From the NCBI GenBank assembly GCA_003158175.1, contig PMHJ01000010.1:119016-160346 (forward strand): a stretch of 41,331 nucleotides of DNA, given 5' to 3'. Of this stretch, positions 24,299 through 33,057 are shown one piece after another (position 1 is the stretch's first letter; every line of letters begins with the position of its first letter). A program made the translations under genes and the position numbers. Source of the stretch: Candidatus Cybelea septentrionalis. GTDB taxonomy: Bacteria; Vulcanimicrobiota; Vulcanimicrobiia; Vulcanimicrobiales; Vulcanimicrobiaceae. Below the pieces are notes generated by a model, which had not been told where the DNA came from, made no database searches, and saw nothing but the letters and a program-made list of their open reading frames with translations.

Positions 24299-24949
24299 TC
24301 AGCACTTACTTTGGGCGAGTTTTCCAGGAAGAATGCTGATGACTCCGGACGAGGCCTCCCCCATGTGCACGTTTTTCAGGACGAAGCCGATTCCGCGGAT
24401 CGTGGCGCCGTACTTGGTCGAAAACGCGGTCGTGTAGCACTCTCCAAGGGCGTCCCAGAGGCTGCCTACATCGGACGCTCCCTGTGCCGTGTAGGGCTTC
24501 CCGACCGTCAGCGATTTGCTCGACAGACCGCCGGTAGCCGGGAGCTTCGCGCTGAAAATCACGCCGTAAGTGTTGAGCTTAAACTGGATATAGAAGATCG
24601 GGTTCACCGAACCTGGTGGCGGAAACTCGCCCGGATTATATGCCGTCGTGCTGCTGATCAATTCCATCGAGGAATGCGATGAGGTAGGACCGGGATAGTC
24701 CATCGTGCCGCCCCACCCTCCAAAACTCGGAACGCAGAGAGTGCCACCCTTGCTCGAAAGCGGCTTCGCGCCAAGACTCGCGTACTGTTTCGTGCGCTTC
24801 TGGCCCTTACAAGCCGGGATTGGCGCAACGCCCGGCGCGGCGACGCTAGGGGCAGCGGCGTTCGTTTGAGTCAAAACTTGAGAGCCACCGCATGCGGCAA
24901 GTGATATGGCGGCGACCGCAACGATGAGCTGTTGCCGTGAAGAAAGCAT
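24299..24949 (-). CDS. Lipoprotein of unknown function
   Basis: This is a 216-residue lipoprotein. The ATG at 24949 has AAGGGG six bases upstream; the longer frame to 24982 lacks a ribosome site. The signal ends in the lipobox ISLAACGGS. The mature part has a short cysteine pair region (IPACKGQ, GTLCVPS), a glycine-rich loop (SFGGWGGTMDYPG), and strands FYIQFKLNTYGVIFSAKLP and IRGIGFVLKNVHMG, with a final cysteine as the last residue. The arrangement suggests a beta-sandwich similar in size to the lipoprotein at 21726, but I can assign no family. It is convergent with the carbonic anhydrase gene. Confidence 0.7.
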   Translation of the reverse strand: MLSSRQQLIVAVAAISLAACGGSQVLTQTNAAAPSVAAPGVAPIPACKGQKRTKQYASLGAKPLSSKGGTLCVPSFGGWGGTMDYPGPTSSHSSMELISSTTAYNPGEFPPPGSVNPIFYIQFKLNTYGVIFSAKLPATGGLSSKSLTVGKPYTAQGASDVGSLWDALGECYTTAFSTKYGATIRGIGFVLKNVHMGEASSGVISILPGKLAQSKC

Positions 24950-25149
24950 AGTAGCCCCTTTCAGAGAGGTCGTTCGAGGCACTTCTCACGTGACGGACTA
25001 CAGACCTGTTTCGCAGCGGTACGACAGCCGCGCTAGCGGAAGCATAAAAGTCCACGCCGAACATTTCTTTACGTGAGGAGCGACCCAAGGCGAAAGCTTT
25101 TCTCATTTGGGGCGGCCGCGGACGTCGCAATGGCCCGGGACCTCAAGTC

Positions 25150-26238
25150 GTGCTCGGCGACCTAGACCTTCGCAACAACAGCATCGGTTTTTTGCGCTTC
25201 CTCTTCGCCGCGACGGTGATCTGGTCGCACGCATTTGGGAATGGGGGCTTTGGTTACGATCCACTCGCTCGCTTAAACCCCAACGGCGCGACCAGCGGCT
25301 TCTTAGCCGTGGGAGGCTTCTTCGTTCTTAGCGGTTTCCTGATTACGCGCAGCTACGAAACCGTGAGCTCCACCGGCCGGTTTATCTGGCATCGATTTCT
25401 ACGAATCTTTCCAGCATTTTGGGTTTGCCTAGTCGTCACCGCATTCGGGTTTGCCCCGCTCGCCTTTGCATACCAGCATCGCACACTGCTCCGCTATTTC
25501 GCAGAGGTCCCGTCGCCGTGGTCGTACGTAGCGAGTAACGCTTTATTGGGAATTCACCAGGATCGCATCGGGACCGTGCTTGCGCACGTGCCGATTCCAT
25601 TCACTCTTAACCTGTCACTCTGGACCCTTAATCCCGAATTCTTTTGTTACCTCTGCATAGCGGCGGTCGGTCTGACGGGTGCTCTCAGAAGCGGTCCGGC
25701 AGTAGTCGCGGCGGCCGCTCTTGCACTACTTGGCGGCTATACCGGCCTGCTCTGGCGTTACGGCGACATTATGGTCGTCCAGGTCCTAACGTTATTCGTC
25801 TACTTTGCGTTCGGTGCGTTTGCCTATCTAATCCGCGATCGCATCCCGATGGCGGCATCGCTAGCGCTTCTCTGCGCCGCCGCGCTGCTCGGAACGCTCA
25901 CCACCAGAGCCTTCGCGCCCGTCGCAATCCCGTGCATCGCATATTTGACCCTGTTTGCCGCAATGCGCCTTCCACTGCGGGGATTCGATCGGCGTATGGA
26001 CCTCTCGTATGGACTCTACATCTATGCCTTCCCCGTTCAGCAACTCCTCGCTATGTACGGAATCAACGCATTTGGTTTCGGCCCGTACTTCTTGTCGGCT
26101 CTTGCGATCGCCGGTGTTCTTGCCGCTGCGAGCTGGTTCACGATCGAGAGACCAAGTCTATCGCTCAAACACTTCGCTCTTCCCCTCGTGGGCGCTCGGC
26201 GGTCGGACGATGGAGTGGAAGCCGCCCGCAAGGTGTAA
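25150..26238 (+). CDS. Membrane acyltransferase, family 3 (OafA/YrhL type)
   Basis: This 362-residue integral membrane protein has about ten hydrophobic segments. The opening IGFLRFLFAATVIWSHAF carries the conserved Arg and His of acyltransferase family 3. FFVLSGFLITRSYE is followed by the basic HRFLRIFPAFW motif, both hallmarks of the family that transfers acyl groups to surface polysaccharides, lipids or peptidoglycan. The last segments end near SWFTIERPSLSLKHF. The GTG at 25150 has no good ribosome site. The frame is open upstream without an ATG, so the start may lie a few codons earlier. It acts in the inner membrane. No glycan-synthesis genes are adjacent, so the acceptor is unknown. A strong terminator follows. 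Confidence 0.9.
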   Translation: MLGDLDLRNNSIGFLRFLFAATVIWSHAFGNGGFGYDPLARLNPNGATSGFLAVGGFFVLSGFLITRSYETVSSTGRFIWHRFLRIFPAFWVCLVVTAFGFAPLAFAYQHRTLLRYFAEVPSPWSYVASNALLGIHQDRIGTVLAHVPIPFTLNLSLWTLNPEFFCYLCIAAVGLTGALRSGPAVVAAAALALLGGYTGLLWRYGDIMVVQVLTLFVYFAFGAFAYLIRDRIPMAASLALLCAAALLGTLTTRAFAPVAIPCIAYLTLFAAMRLPLRGFDRRMDLSYGLYIYAFPVQQLLAMYGINAFGFGPYFLSALAIAGVLAAASWFTIERPSLSLKHFALPLVGARRSDDGVEAARKV

Positions 26239-26264
26239 TCGTTGCGTGGGTCAGCACATAGTCG

Positions 26265-26293
26265 AAAGGCGCCTGCAAATCGCAGGCGCCTTT
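26265..26293. terminator. Bidirectional terminator between acyltransferase and cupredoxin genes
   Basis: AAAGGCGCCTGC and GCAGGCGCCTTT form a perfect 12-base stem with a 5-base loop (AAATC). The A and T ends of the stem supply a short U-tract on both strands. It lies between convergent genes. Confidence 0.8.
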
Positions 26294-26325
26294 CTTAGGG
26301 CACGCTATTGTAACGCGTAACTTGA

Positions 26326-26910
26326 CTATGCCGGTGGAGTCGCCTCTGGGCCCGGCGTCGCATTCGGCTTAATGACAATCACATCGTGCATACCTTCTTT
26401 GTAATGGAAGGCGCAGCCGAATAAGTAGATGCCGGCTTTCGAGAGTTTGATCGTCACCGATTTGCCCGGAGAGATCGGACCACTGGCGTATCCCTTTCCG
26501 AAAACGCCGTTCCCATGACCCGTGACTGGGAGGTTCGGGTTCGCCGGGAACTTCGCAGGCGGCCGCTTAATCTTCTTGACGTAATCGAGCGTATGGGTAA
26601 CGGAAGTGGAAAGATTCGTGAGCGTAACTGTGGTGCCGGGCGAGAAACCCAGGGCTTGCGAAAAGCTCGACTGCGTGAATCCTCCCAGCGTCGCACTCCA
26701 AAAGGAGTCGTCGATCGTTCCAAGACCCTCGCCCGGCAGTTCTTCGCCGATCGTATTCTTCGGGAGCGTTGCGACGACGAGTAAATTCTTATCGAAGGAA
26801 GGCAGAAGCACGGAGCCGTCGCCGGACGCGCTCGGCGAGCTATGCCCGGCGCAAGCAGCCAGCATGGCAGCACCTATTGCGAAGAAGAGAGCCGCGATTC
26901 GTTTTGACAT
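26326..26910 (-). CDS. Cupredoxin-domain lipoprotein
   Basis: This is a 194-residue lipoprotein (signal ending LAACAG) whose mature part is a plastocyanin/azurin-like cupredoxin. Candidate type I copper ligands are all present: His106 (VTHTLDY), Cys166, His169 and Met174 in GCAFHYKEGM. Inserted loops between about 50 and 90 and between 115 and 140 make it larger than small plastocyanins. GGAGG lies about five bases before the ATG. It would carry single electrons or bind copper at the outer face of a membrane. It is the last gene of a three-gene same-strand unit below the multicopper oxidase, 83 bases after the propeller gene, so it could be the oxidase's electron or copper partner. Confidence 0.9.
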   Translation of the reverse strand: MSKRIAALFFAIGAAMLAACAGHSSPSASGDGSVLLPSFDKNLLVVATLPKNTIGEELPGEGLGTIDDSFWSATLGGFTQSSFSQALGFSPGTTVTLTNLSTSVTHTLDYVKKIKRPPAKFPANPNLPVTGHGNGVFGKGYASGPISPGKSVTIKLSKAGIYLFGCAFHYKEGMHDVIVIKPNATPGPEATPPA

Positions 26911-26993
26911 GACACCTCCAAAAAGTTTCGGTTCGTAGCGGTGAGAGCGTACCGGGCCGGGATGAAAAAAGTCTAAAGCGAGCGGGACCCCGG

Positions 26994-28139
26994 CTAACGC
27001 TCCAGGACTTGGACGTTGTTGTCGTTGTCGTCGTTGAAGTAAATCTTTGTGTTGGAATCGTTGGTTCCCGTCGCAACGATACCGAAAAGCGCTCCAGCCG
27101 CACCCGTGTCGACGTTGCGGACTTCCAAGATTTTGCCGGAGACGGATAGCTCGATAATCAGATTCTTTCCCGCGGGATCGAGCGTGTTGCCGGTCACGAG
27201 ATTATGGTCGGGCAGCAGAGCCGTGCTGATCGGTCCGTTGAGCGGTTTCCCGGCGAAGACGATGCGCGCATCGCCGGCCGAAGGGCCCGAGAATTTCATT
27301 CCACCGTCGACGGCTTTGATCCCGCCCTTCGGGATCTTCGTGACGTTCTTGAAGGCGACGACCGTGTCGTTTTTGCCATCGGCGAAATAGAGCGTATCGA
27401 TGCTCGCGTCATAGGCCAGGCCCGAGGGGGCCAGTGCAGTTCCGGGCACGCCGTGGTTGACCGGAAACCCCGTCGCGATAACGTCGTACGTGAATTTGGA
27501 GCCCAGATTGATGCGGACTATGGTGCCCGTTCTGGCATTCGTGGCGTAGAATGCCGCCGATCCGGATTGAGTCTGCGCGTAGATTTGCCCCCACGGTTGG
27601 TCGAAGGGCTTGCCCGAGATGTTCGTGATCAGCTTGCCGCTGGGGGAAAGCACTGGATTGTCGTTGGCGACCATTGAAGCGGCCCAGATGCCGTCGCCGG
27701 TGTCGAGCGCTAGCGCATCGCAGCCGACGAGAGTCTTGTTGGACGAGACGTGAGTCGGGGTCGAGCCCGCAATGGGATGCAAGGCAACGATCGAGGCGCC
27801 GGTTCCCTGTTTATTGGATTTTGCATTGAAGTTGCAGGCGACCAAGTCGCCTTTCGTCAGGCTTCCGGCGGTGATCGGGGCAACGGTCAAGCCGTAGGGG
27901 TTCTGCGCTCCGTTCTGCGGATCGACGGTCGAGCCGATGACGACCTGCTTTTTAAGTTGCTTTAGCAGCGAAACCTCCGAAGAAATACCGTCGGCTGAGG
28001 GAACGTTGCGCGAAAGCGCCGGTTGGGGAGCGGCCGGTGTAATGACGCGACCGATGCCTCCGTTGCAGCCGGCCATGATAAAGATCGCGGCGAGCGCAAA
28101 TGCGCCGTTGCGCTGAAACTCCTTGGGACGGCTGAGCAC
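26994..28139 (-). CDS. Beta-propeller lipoprotein in the copper-protein operon
   Basis: The product has 381 residues and a GTG start at 28139 with GAGG seven bases upstream. The signal ends in the lipobox FIMAGCNGG. Blade-type motifs recur: YGLTVAPITAGSLTKGDLVACN, ALALDTGDGIWAAS, LAYDASIDTLYFADGKND and FGIVATGTNDSNTKIYFNDD, ending in an Asp/Asn-rich DNDNNVQVLER tail that could bind metal. It differs clearly from the tandem propellers at 11622-14633. It lies between the multicopper oxidase (78 bases upstream) and the cupredoxin (83 bases downstream) on the same strand, so it may organise or dock these copper proteins. That role is inference. Confidence 0.85.
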   Translation of the reverse strand: MLSRPKEFQRNGAFALAAIFIMAGCNGGIGRVITPAAPQPALSRNVPSADGISSEVSLLKQLKKQVVIGSTVDPQNGAQNPYGLTVAPITAGSLTKGDLVACNFNAKSNKQGTGASIVALHPIAGSTPTHVSSNKTLVGCDALALDTGDGIWAASMVANDNPVLSPSGKLITNISGKPFDQPWGQIYAQTQSGSAAFYATNARTGTIVRINLGSKFTYDVIATGFPVNHGVPGTALAPSGLAYDASIDTLYFADGKNDTVVAFKNVTKIPKGGIKAVDGGMKFSGPSAGDARIVFAGKPLNGPISTALLPDHNLVTGNTLDPAGKNLIIELSVSGKILEVRNVDTGAAGALFGIVATGTNDSNTKIYFNDDNDNNVQVLER

Positions 28140-28217
28140 AGAAGCACCTCAACGGCTGACGGGCAGGGGTTTCGTCGCAGTTTAGGTGCTAGAAGTAAAG
28201 GAAGTATGAAGGGGCCG

Positions 28218-29360
28218 CTACGGGAGAACCTGATAGTAGGCGCTCATGCCGGCATCCATATGGTCGGCAACATGACAATGGAACAGCCAAAGGCCGGGGT
28301 CGTCCGGCACCATTTCGACGGTCGTCATTTGCGCCGGCATCAGCGGGATAACGTCGGTGCGTTGCCCGTTCCACAGAACGGTATTGCCGTGCCAATGCGG
28401 CGTGTGGAAATCGAAGCCGTTACCGACGTCAATCACGTACCAGCGCACACGTTCGCCTTTTTGCATGACGATTTTTGGCCCGTTCGCGTAAATGTAACCG
28501 TTGATCGCAAACTTGAAATTTCCGTCGGCAAATCCCAGTCCGGTCAGCGTCGGCGCGCCGTTGGAATCAATTCCAATAAACTCCGATCGTTTCGACCTCT
28601 TGAGAGCCGGATCGTACGTGGCGACGTTGTAGTTATAATACCAGCTTTGGTTCTCATTAAATACGCGATAGAGCGTCACGATTTCGCGGTCGACGTCTTT
28701 GGGCGTTCCGTCCGGTTTTGCCATGCCCCGAGCGGTAACGACGATCGCGCCGACCAGTCCCGAGTCCACATCCTTCTGCTCGTCAACGTGTGAGTGGTAG
28801 AGCCATACCACCGAACTAGCGTCGTTGGGCCCGGGGCCGGCACGCTGCGGGACCTGCCACGTATAGGTGAAGGTCTGACCGGGCGCTATGGCGCCGCTCA
28901 TCTTCTCGGTCGCAGAGCCCCCGTCGTTGTACGTCATTCCCTCCGAGCTCTTTGTGTAAAACACACCGTGCGGATGAATGCTATACGGGCGCGACGCTTG
29001 ATTCCTAAAGACTACTTTGATTACGTCGCCAACCTCGGCATGAATGATCGGACCGAGAATGCCGAGGTATGCATCGTTCGGCAGTCTCGGTTTGAGCGTC
29101 TGAAACGTCGCATCCGTGTATTGCCGGTAGATCGCTTTGCGGTAAAGGCTGCCGATGTGGTCTGAATCGTGGACGGCATAGGCCCGTTCCATTTCGTCGA
29201 AAGGCTTGCCGCTGACCTGATTGACGCCCGTTGGAGCATAGTTCCACGTGACCTCGTCGGCCGCGATGTAATAGGTTCGGACCGTACCGTCAGCCAAAGC
29301 CGCAACCGGTCCGAGAGACCAAAACGCGATGAACGCCGCGACAATACTAAGCCAACGCAT
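28218..29360 (-). CDS. Ceruloplasmin-like multicopper oxidase
   Basis: This 380-residue exported enzyme (signal MRWLSIVAAFIAFWSLGPVAALA) starts at 29360 with AGGAG about nine bases upstream; a frame to 29426 has no ribosome site. All four copper-site motifs are present: HPHG (129-132), WLYHSH (186-191), HTPHWHG (319-325) and HCHVADHMDAGM (361-372), giving type I and trinuclear sites. The N-terminal half (TYYIAADEVTWNYAP, LGILGPIIHAEVGD) strongly resembles the domains of ceruloplasmin and hephaestin rather than CotA-like laccases. This makes iron or another small metal ion or phenol a possible substrate. Two cupredoxin domains fit the length. It heads an operon with a propeller lipoprotein and a cupredoxin. 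Its leader contains a nested inverted repeat (29374-29427) abutting the ribosome site. Confidence 0.93.
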   Translation of the reverse strand: MRWLSIVAAFIAFWSLGPVAALADGTVRTYYIAADEVTWNYAPTGVNQVSGKPFDEMERAYAVHDSDHIGSLYRKAIYRQYTDATFQTLKPRLPNDAYLGILGPIIHAEVGDVIKVVFRNQASRPYSIHPHGVFYTKSSEGMTYNDGGSATEKMSGAIAPGQTFTYTWQVPQRAGPGPNDASSVVWLYHSHVDEQKDVDSGLVGAIVVTARGMAKPDGTPKDVDREIVTLYRVFNENQSWYYNYNVATYDPALKRSKRSEFIGIDSNGAPTLTGLGFADGNFKFAINGYIYANGPKIVMQKGERVRWYVIDVGNGFDFHTPHWHGNTVLWNGQRTDVIPLMPAQMTTVEMVPDDPGLWLFHCHVADHMDAGMSAYYQVLP

Positions 29361-29373
29361 TTTGATGGGCTCC

Positions 29374-29427
29374 TTTGGTTGAGAGAGTCCGCAATGCGGC
29401 CCCTTACTTCCTTCCTTGCCAACCAAA
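29374..29427 (-). promoter_or_regulatory. Nested hairpin in the multicopper oxidase leader
   Basis: In the minus-strand leader TTTGGTTG (29427-29420) can pair with CAACCAAA (29381-29374). The latter's last base is also the first base of the AGGAG ribosome site. Between them CCGC and GCGG (29389-29399) form a small inner hairpin. The fold could control access to the ribosome site or mark an operator. Confidence 0.4.
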
Positions 29428-29555
29428 CGTCAAAGCATCGCCACAAAGGGCGGCGCCCTCGGATCTGGGTCGACGGCCCCAAGATCGGTTCCAACGAGAA
29501 CCGCCCTCCGCAATCGATCCACGCCCGAAGCTGACCGATTGAGGTAGCGACGACC

Positions 29556-30245
29556 TTATCCTGGGCCGAAATCCGATCGTGACGCGAAAAAGGCTTTCCA
29601 CATCGCGAGCGTCGGTGTGAGCGCGGCGTGCGTTCTGCTTACCTCCGAGAGAAGCGCTTCGTCCCATGCTCCGGCGCGCGGAGTGGTATGCGCGATAACG
29701 TCGACGCCGGCGCGAGTGCCGCCGTTATATCGGCGCCGCTCTCCGGATGCGCGAAGACCGGCGTACTCGAGCGATGCGCTTCCTGTACAGCCGCGCACAT
29801 GGTGCTTTCGCGAAGAGCCTCGCTGCGAGGCGACGATACAAATAGTCTAATGCCATCGACCCCGTCTTCGATCAAGCGTGCCACCATGGATTGCGCCTGC
29901 GCAGCGTTGGCAATTTCCGGAGCTGGAAACGCCATAACGCCCATCGCGGCGAGCACGCGCGCCGGCGGAAGCGCACCCGGCGGAATCAGCCGCGGAGCAG
30001 CCGCGTGTTCTCCCACATCGAGCCGATATCGAAGACGCTGGTGAATCCAACACCGCGTCAGCGTTGCCGCAAGTTGGCGATATTGTCGAGCGTCGCAGAA
30101 CCGCGCGGGATGCGAACGAGCCTGCTCGGTCCGGCGGCGGCAATCTTTCCGCTTTCGACCACACGACGCCGTCGTGGACGGCGTCGTGCGTGGCGCATAC
30201 GTAGACACGGGCGCCCGTAAGCGCCAGACCCGTGCACGAACTCAT
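29556..30245 (-). pseudogene. Amidohydrolase (imidazolonepropionase-like) pseudogene
   Basis: Pieces of one amidohydrolase are spread over all three minus-strand frames. They occur in order: ALTGARVYVCATHDAVHDGV, then ESGKIAAAGPSRLVRIPRG, then GFTSVFDIGSMWENTRLLR, then ARLIEDGVDGIRLFVSSP and VFAHPESGADITAALA, then AGVDVIAHTTPRAGAWDEAL with SRTHAALTPTLAMWK. Several frameshifts separate them. The segment between IPRG and GFTS, which should contain the HxH metal ligands, is largely deleted, and the frame ends at 29556 before the C-terminal catalytic Asp region. It is a clear pseudogene. No ribosome site or intact start is apparent. It lies between the copper operon and the next secreted-protein gene. 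Confidence 0.85.
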
Positions 30246-30297
30246 CGCTCAAGGGTTCGAGCAATACTCCCCAGGTCCGTGCCGGTCCGGCTGCTCC

Positions 30298-30678
30298 TTA
30301 CGGGTTGGTCGCCGCCGTCGTTATGATCGTCGCATAGAAATTATTGGCATCCCAGTAGCCGTGCGCCACGATTCGGCGGCCTACGGCCACTTTTCCCGTG
30401 AACTGGTTGCTCAGCGCAGGAGTGTCGTCAACGACGACCGTTCCCGTGCTTTGCTGCACCGTCACCAGATGACCCTTGACGATGGTTATCGTGCCCGCAA
30501 CGACGGCATGACGCTTCACGTCGCCCGTACAGGTTCCGTTCGGGGTCCAAGTATCTCCCTGCCAGGTACCACAGGCGGTGTCGATATAGGTCGGCCCCTC
30601 AGGGGTTTGCGCATATCCCGCGGCCGATAGTGTTAAGCAAAAGAAAGCGCTTGCTATTAAAGAATTAAGTGTCCTCAT
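30298..30678 (-). CDS. Small secreted protein of unknown function
   Basis: This is a 126-residue product with a signal peptide (MRTLNSLIASAFFCLTLSAAGYA). I placed the start at 30678 because the longer frame to 30735 adds 19 polar residues ahead of the signal. The ribosome site is poor in either case. The mature part has two cysteines around a tryptophan motif (TACGTWQGDTWTPNGTCTGD). A small beta-barrel-like pattern follows: GTITIVKGHLVTVQQSTGTV, NQFTGKVAVGRRIVAHGYW and NNFYATIIT. This resembles OB-fold or DUF5666-like strands, a weak resemblance only. Location periplasmic or outside. It ends 52 bases before the amidohydrolase pseudogene. Confidence 0.65.
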   Translation of the reverse strand: MRTLNSLIASAFFCLTLSAAGYAQTPEGPTYIDTACGTWQGDTWTPNGTCTGDVKRHAVVAGTITIVKGHLVTVQQSTGTVVVDDTPALSNQFTGKVAVGRRIVAHGYWDANNFYATIITTAATNP

Positions 30679-30757
30679 GCTTTGTGTTTTTCCCACGCAA
30701 GGCCGACTCCACACCGAACGTGCGCTCGATAGCACGCCTAAGCGTCAATGCAGCCTG

Positions 30758-33019
30758 TTAGTGTGGCCGGAGCACGAGTGTGTCGGCCGCGCTTCGCCGA
30801 ACTGCGGCGCGACTAAATGGAAGCGGCTGCAGACGGCCCGCGACCCAAGCGTGCGAGAGATCCGTGTAGTGCGATGAGCCAGGCTCCCCCGACTCGCCGC
30901 TGGGAATCGCGATGCCGCCGCGGTCCCAATCACCGACGTCCCATACAGCGCGGAAGCTCTGCGCGAATCCCGGCTCCTGCAGGCGAATCGTATACTCGTC
31001 GCCGGCACCGGGGAGCCACGCGCCGTTAAGGAACGCGAAGTTCATCGGCGCGAGCGGGTGCTCGATCCGCATGCCGCCGGCCTCTCGCCATACGCGGCGC
31101 TGCTCGAACGCAAACGAAAACCACCCGTCGAGGTCCGATTCGAGGTCGAGCGCAGCCGGGTCGTCGACGCCTCGCAGCTCATTGAGACGCTCGCTAAACT
31201 CGGGAGCGTCCCCAAGCACCGCAACCCGAAGCATATGCTCTAACGCGGCCGCCTGCGAATCCGGCTCGTAGCGGCCGTTCCATCGGCCGAGCGCCGCGAG
31301 TACGTCTTCACGCGATCCCTGCTGCGGATGCGCGCGAACGAATCGCACGACGTCGCGCGCAATCTCCAGATCGATTGGTGAAAACGTGTCGAGCTGCATC
31401 CGCGCAAAGTACGCCGCGTCGTACCTCCGGCGCGAGTGAAGCAGCTCGGCGATGCGGTAAGCGCGGTACGGCGGTTCGAACTGCGCGGACAAACGGTATG
31501 GATAGGCCGAGGTATACGTCTTATTATTCGCAGACGCGAGGATGACGTTGCGAGCCGGATCCTTTCGCGGAAGCTGCGCGAACGGAATCGGCGCAAACGC
31601 CATGCGCAAATCGCGCGCGGGGTGGACGTAACGCCCCCACGCCGGATCGTTGGGGACCAGACCGGCAACGTGGTAGGCGATCTTACCGCTACGATCGGCG
31701 AGAATGAAGTTCTGCGGCGAGCCGCGGTAGTTTGCGATGATCCCCAACGCGGCGTTTACGTCGCGCGCGCGATCGAGCGCGAGCACCGTCGCAATCGTCG
31801 AGCGCCGTTGCGCGAAGATCGGCCAGCGCACGAGGGCAATCGCGGCGCCGCCTTCCTCATTGGGTACTGAGAAGTCACGCGACGTGCGATAGTACGCCGA
31901 GCGCGCATCGTGGGAAAAGCGCACGCGAAACCGCTCGGTAACCCAGGATCTTCGGTTGAGGTGCCCTGCTTCGAATACGCTCGTCGTTGCCATCTCGGCG
32001 TTCGTCAACGCCCAGGCGAGGCGCTCGTTGTGCCCGAGAAGGATGCCCGGAATCCCGGGAATCGTCGCGCCGGCGGCGTGTATTTGCGGCGATTCGATGT
32101 CGACCACGTACCAAATGCCGGGAATCGTCAAGATCAGGTGCGGATCGTTCGCAATCAGCGCGTGCCCATCGACGGTTCGCATCGAACCCGCAGCCCAAGC
32201 ATTGCTGCCGATGGCGGGCGGGTGCGGCCGCACGGCGACTCCCGCAGTACCGCAATCGCTCGGAGATGCTGCTGGCGGCGGCACGTTTCGCCTACCCTCG
32301 ATCGTTACGTCGTAGCGAGCATCGGACAACGGGAAAAGCGTGTCGAAGCAGCGCGGTCGCTGCCGCCAAACGGCATCACGTGCGAAGATGTCGTGCCATG
32401 AGTCGGCGAGCTCGAGCGAGACCACGATGGAGACGGCCAAGGAGTCCTTCGGCGTCCACGGCGCCGGCTGGTAAAGAAGCATGCGGAACTCGACCGGGAG
32501 CGACTGCGTTGCCGCGGCCGCATTGACGCCTTCACTGAATGCGGCGATCGCATCGCGGTCGTGCGGGGCCATCGCGCGCAGTTGGCGCTCGGCGATGCCG
32601 TTGATATCGACCGCGCGCTGCACTCTGTCCAATGCGAGCGCTTTCGCTCCGAAAACCTCGGCGAGGCGGCCGTACGCGTAGCGACGGCTCAAGTCGAGCT
32701 GGAAGAGCCGATCCGAGCCCTGCACGTAGCCCTCGGCAAAGTACAGATCGTGCTCGTTTGCGGCCTGGATATGCGGGATGTCGCGCCCGTCTCGCTCGAT
32801 CGTGACGGGAGCCTCGAGCCCGGTCGCGACGATGCTGCCGCGCGTTACGGCGGTCGGGTGCAGCCCCGATTCGACATTCGCGGCATACGCGCCGGCGCTC
32901 GCGACGAAGCAAATCGCGAACGCCAGCACGTGGCGTTTCAACGCGGCGACGACCGCCGCCGGCGGCGTGGGGTCGGCGCTTTGTGCGACTCGAGGATCGG
33001 GTCGCTCGAAGAAACCCAC
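30758..33019 (-). CDS. Penicillin acylase family N-terminal nucleophile hydrolase
   Basis: This is a 753-residue member of the penicillin acylase/aculeacin/acyl-homoserine lactone acylase family, enzymes that cleave amide bonds and mature by self-cleavage. The alpha part carries TIERDGRDIPHIQAANEHDL and FAEGYVQGSDRLFQLDLSRR. The autocatalytic junction is IGSNAWAAGS, where Ser272 would become the beta-chain nucleophile. The beta part has ALIANDPHLILTIPGIWYVV, GIPGILLGHNERLAWALTN and the oxyanion/Asn segment ILASANNKTY. One hydrophobic segment (about 31-48) is a signal or anchor, so it acts in the periplasm. The GTG at 33019 has a weak ribosome site; a start closer to the hydrophobic segment is possible. 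The substrate cannot be told; acyl-homoserine lactones or acylated peptides are options. Confidence 0.92.
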   Translation of the reverse strand: MGFFERPDPRVAQSADPTPPAAVVAALKRHVLAFAICFVASAGAYAANVESGLHPTAVTRGSIVATGLEAPVTIERDGRDIPHIQAANEHDLYFAEGYVQGSDRLFQLDLSRRYAYGRLAEVFGAKALALDRVQRAVDINGIAERQLRAMAPHDRDAIAAFSEGVNAAAATQSLPVEFRMLLYQPAPWTPKDSLAVSIVVSLELADSWHDIFARDAVWRQRPRCFDTLFPLSDARYDVTIEGRRNVPPPAASPSDCGTAGVAVRPHPPAIGSNAWAAGSMRTVDGHALIANDPHLILTIPGIWYVVDIESPQIHAAGATIPGIPGILLGHNERLAWALTNAEMATTSVFEAGHLNRRSWVTERFRVRFSHDARSAYYRTSRDFSVPNEEGGAAIALVRWPIFAQRRSTIATVLALDRARDVNAALGIIANYRGSPQNFILADRSGKIAYHVAGLVPNDPAWGRYVHPARDLRMAFAPIPFAQLPRKDPARNVILASANNKTYTSAYPYRLSAQFEPPYRAYRIAELLHSRRRYDAAYFARMQLDTFSPIDLEIARDVVRFVRAHPQQGSREDVLAALGRWNGRYEPDSQAAALEHMLRVAVLGDAPEFSERLNELRGVDDPAALDLESDLDGWFSFAFEQRRVWREAGGMRIEHPLAPMNFAFLNGAWLPGAGDEYTIRLQEPGFAQSFRAVWDVGDWDRGGIAIPSGESGEPGSSHYTDLSHAWVAGRLQPLPFSRAAVRRSAADTLVLRPH

Positions 33020-33057
33020 GTTGATTCAAGCGCCCGCCGAGACCGCCGCGTGACGGA

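Noticed and set aside
28023..28793. Plus-strand frame opposite the multicopper oxidase 3' end
   Set aside because: Antisense of the HCH motif region; no independent support.
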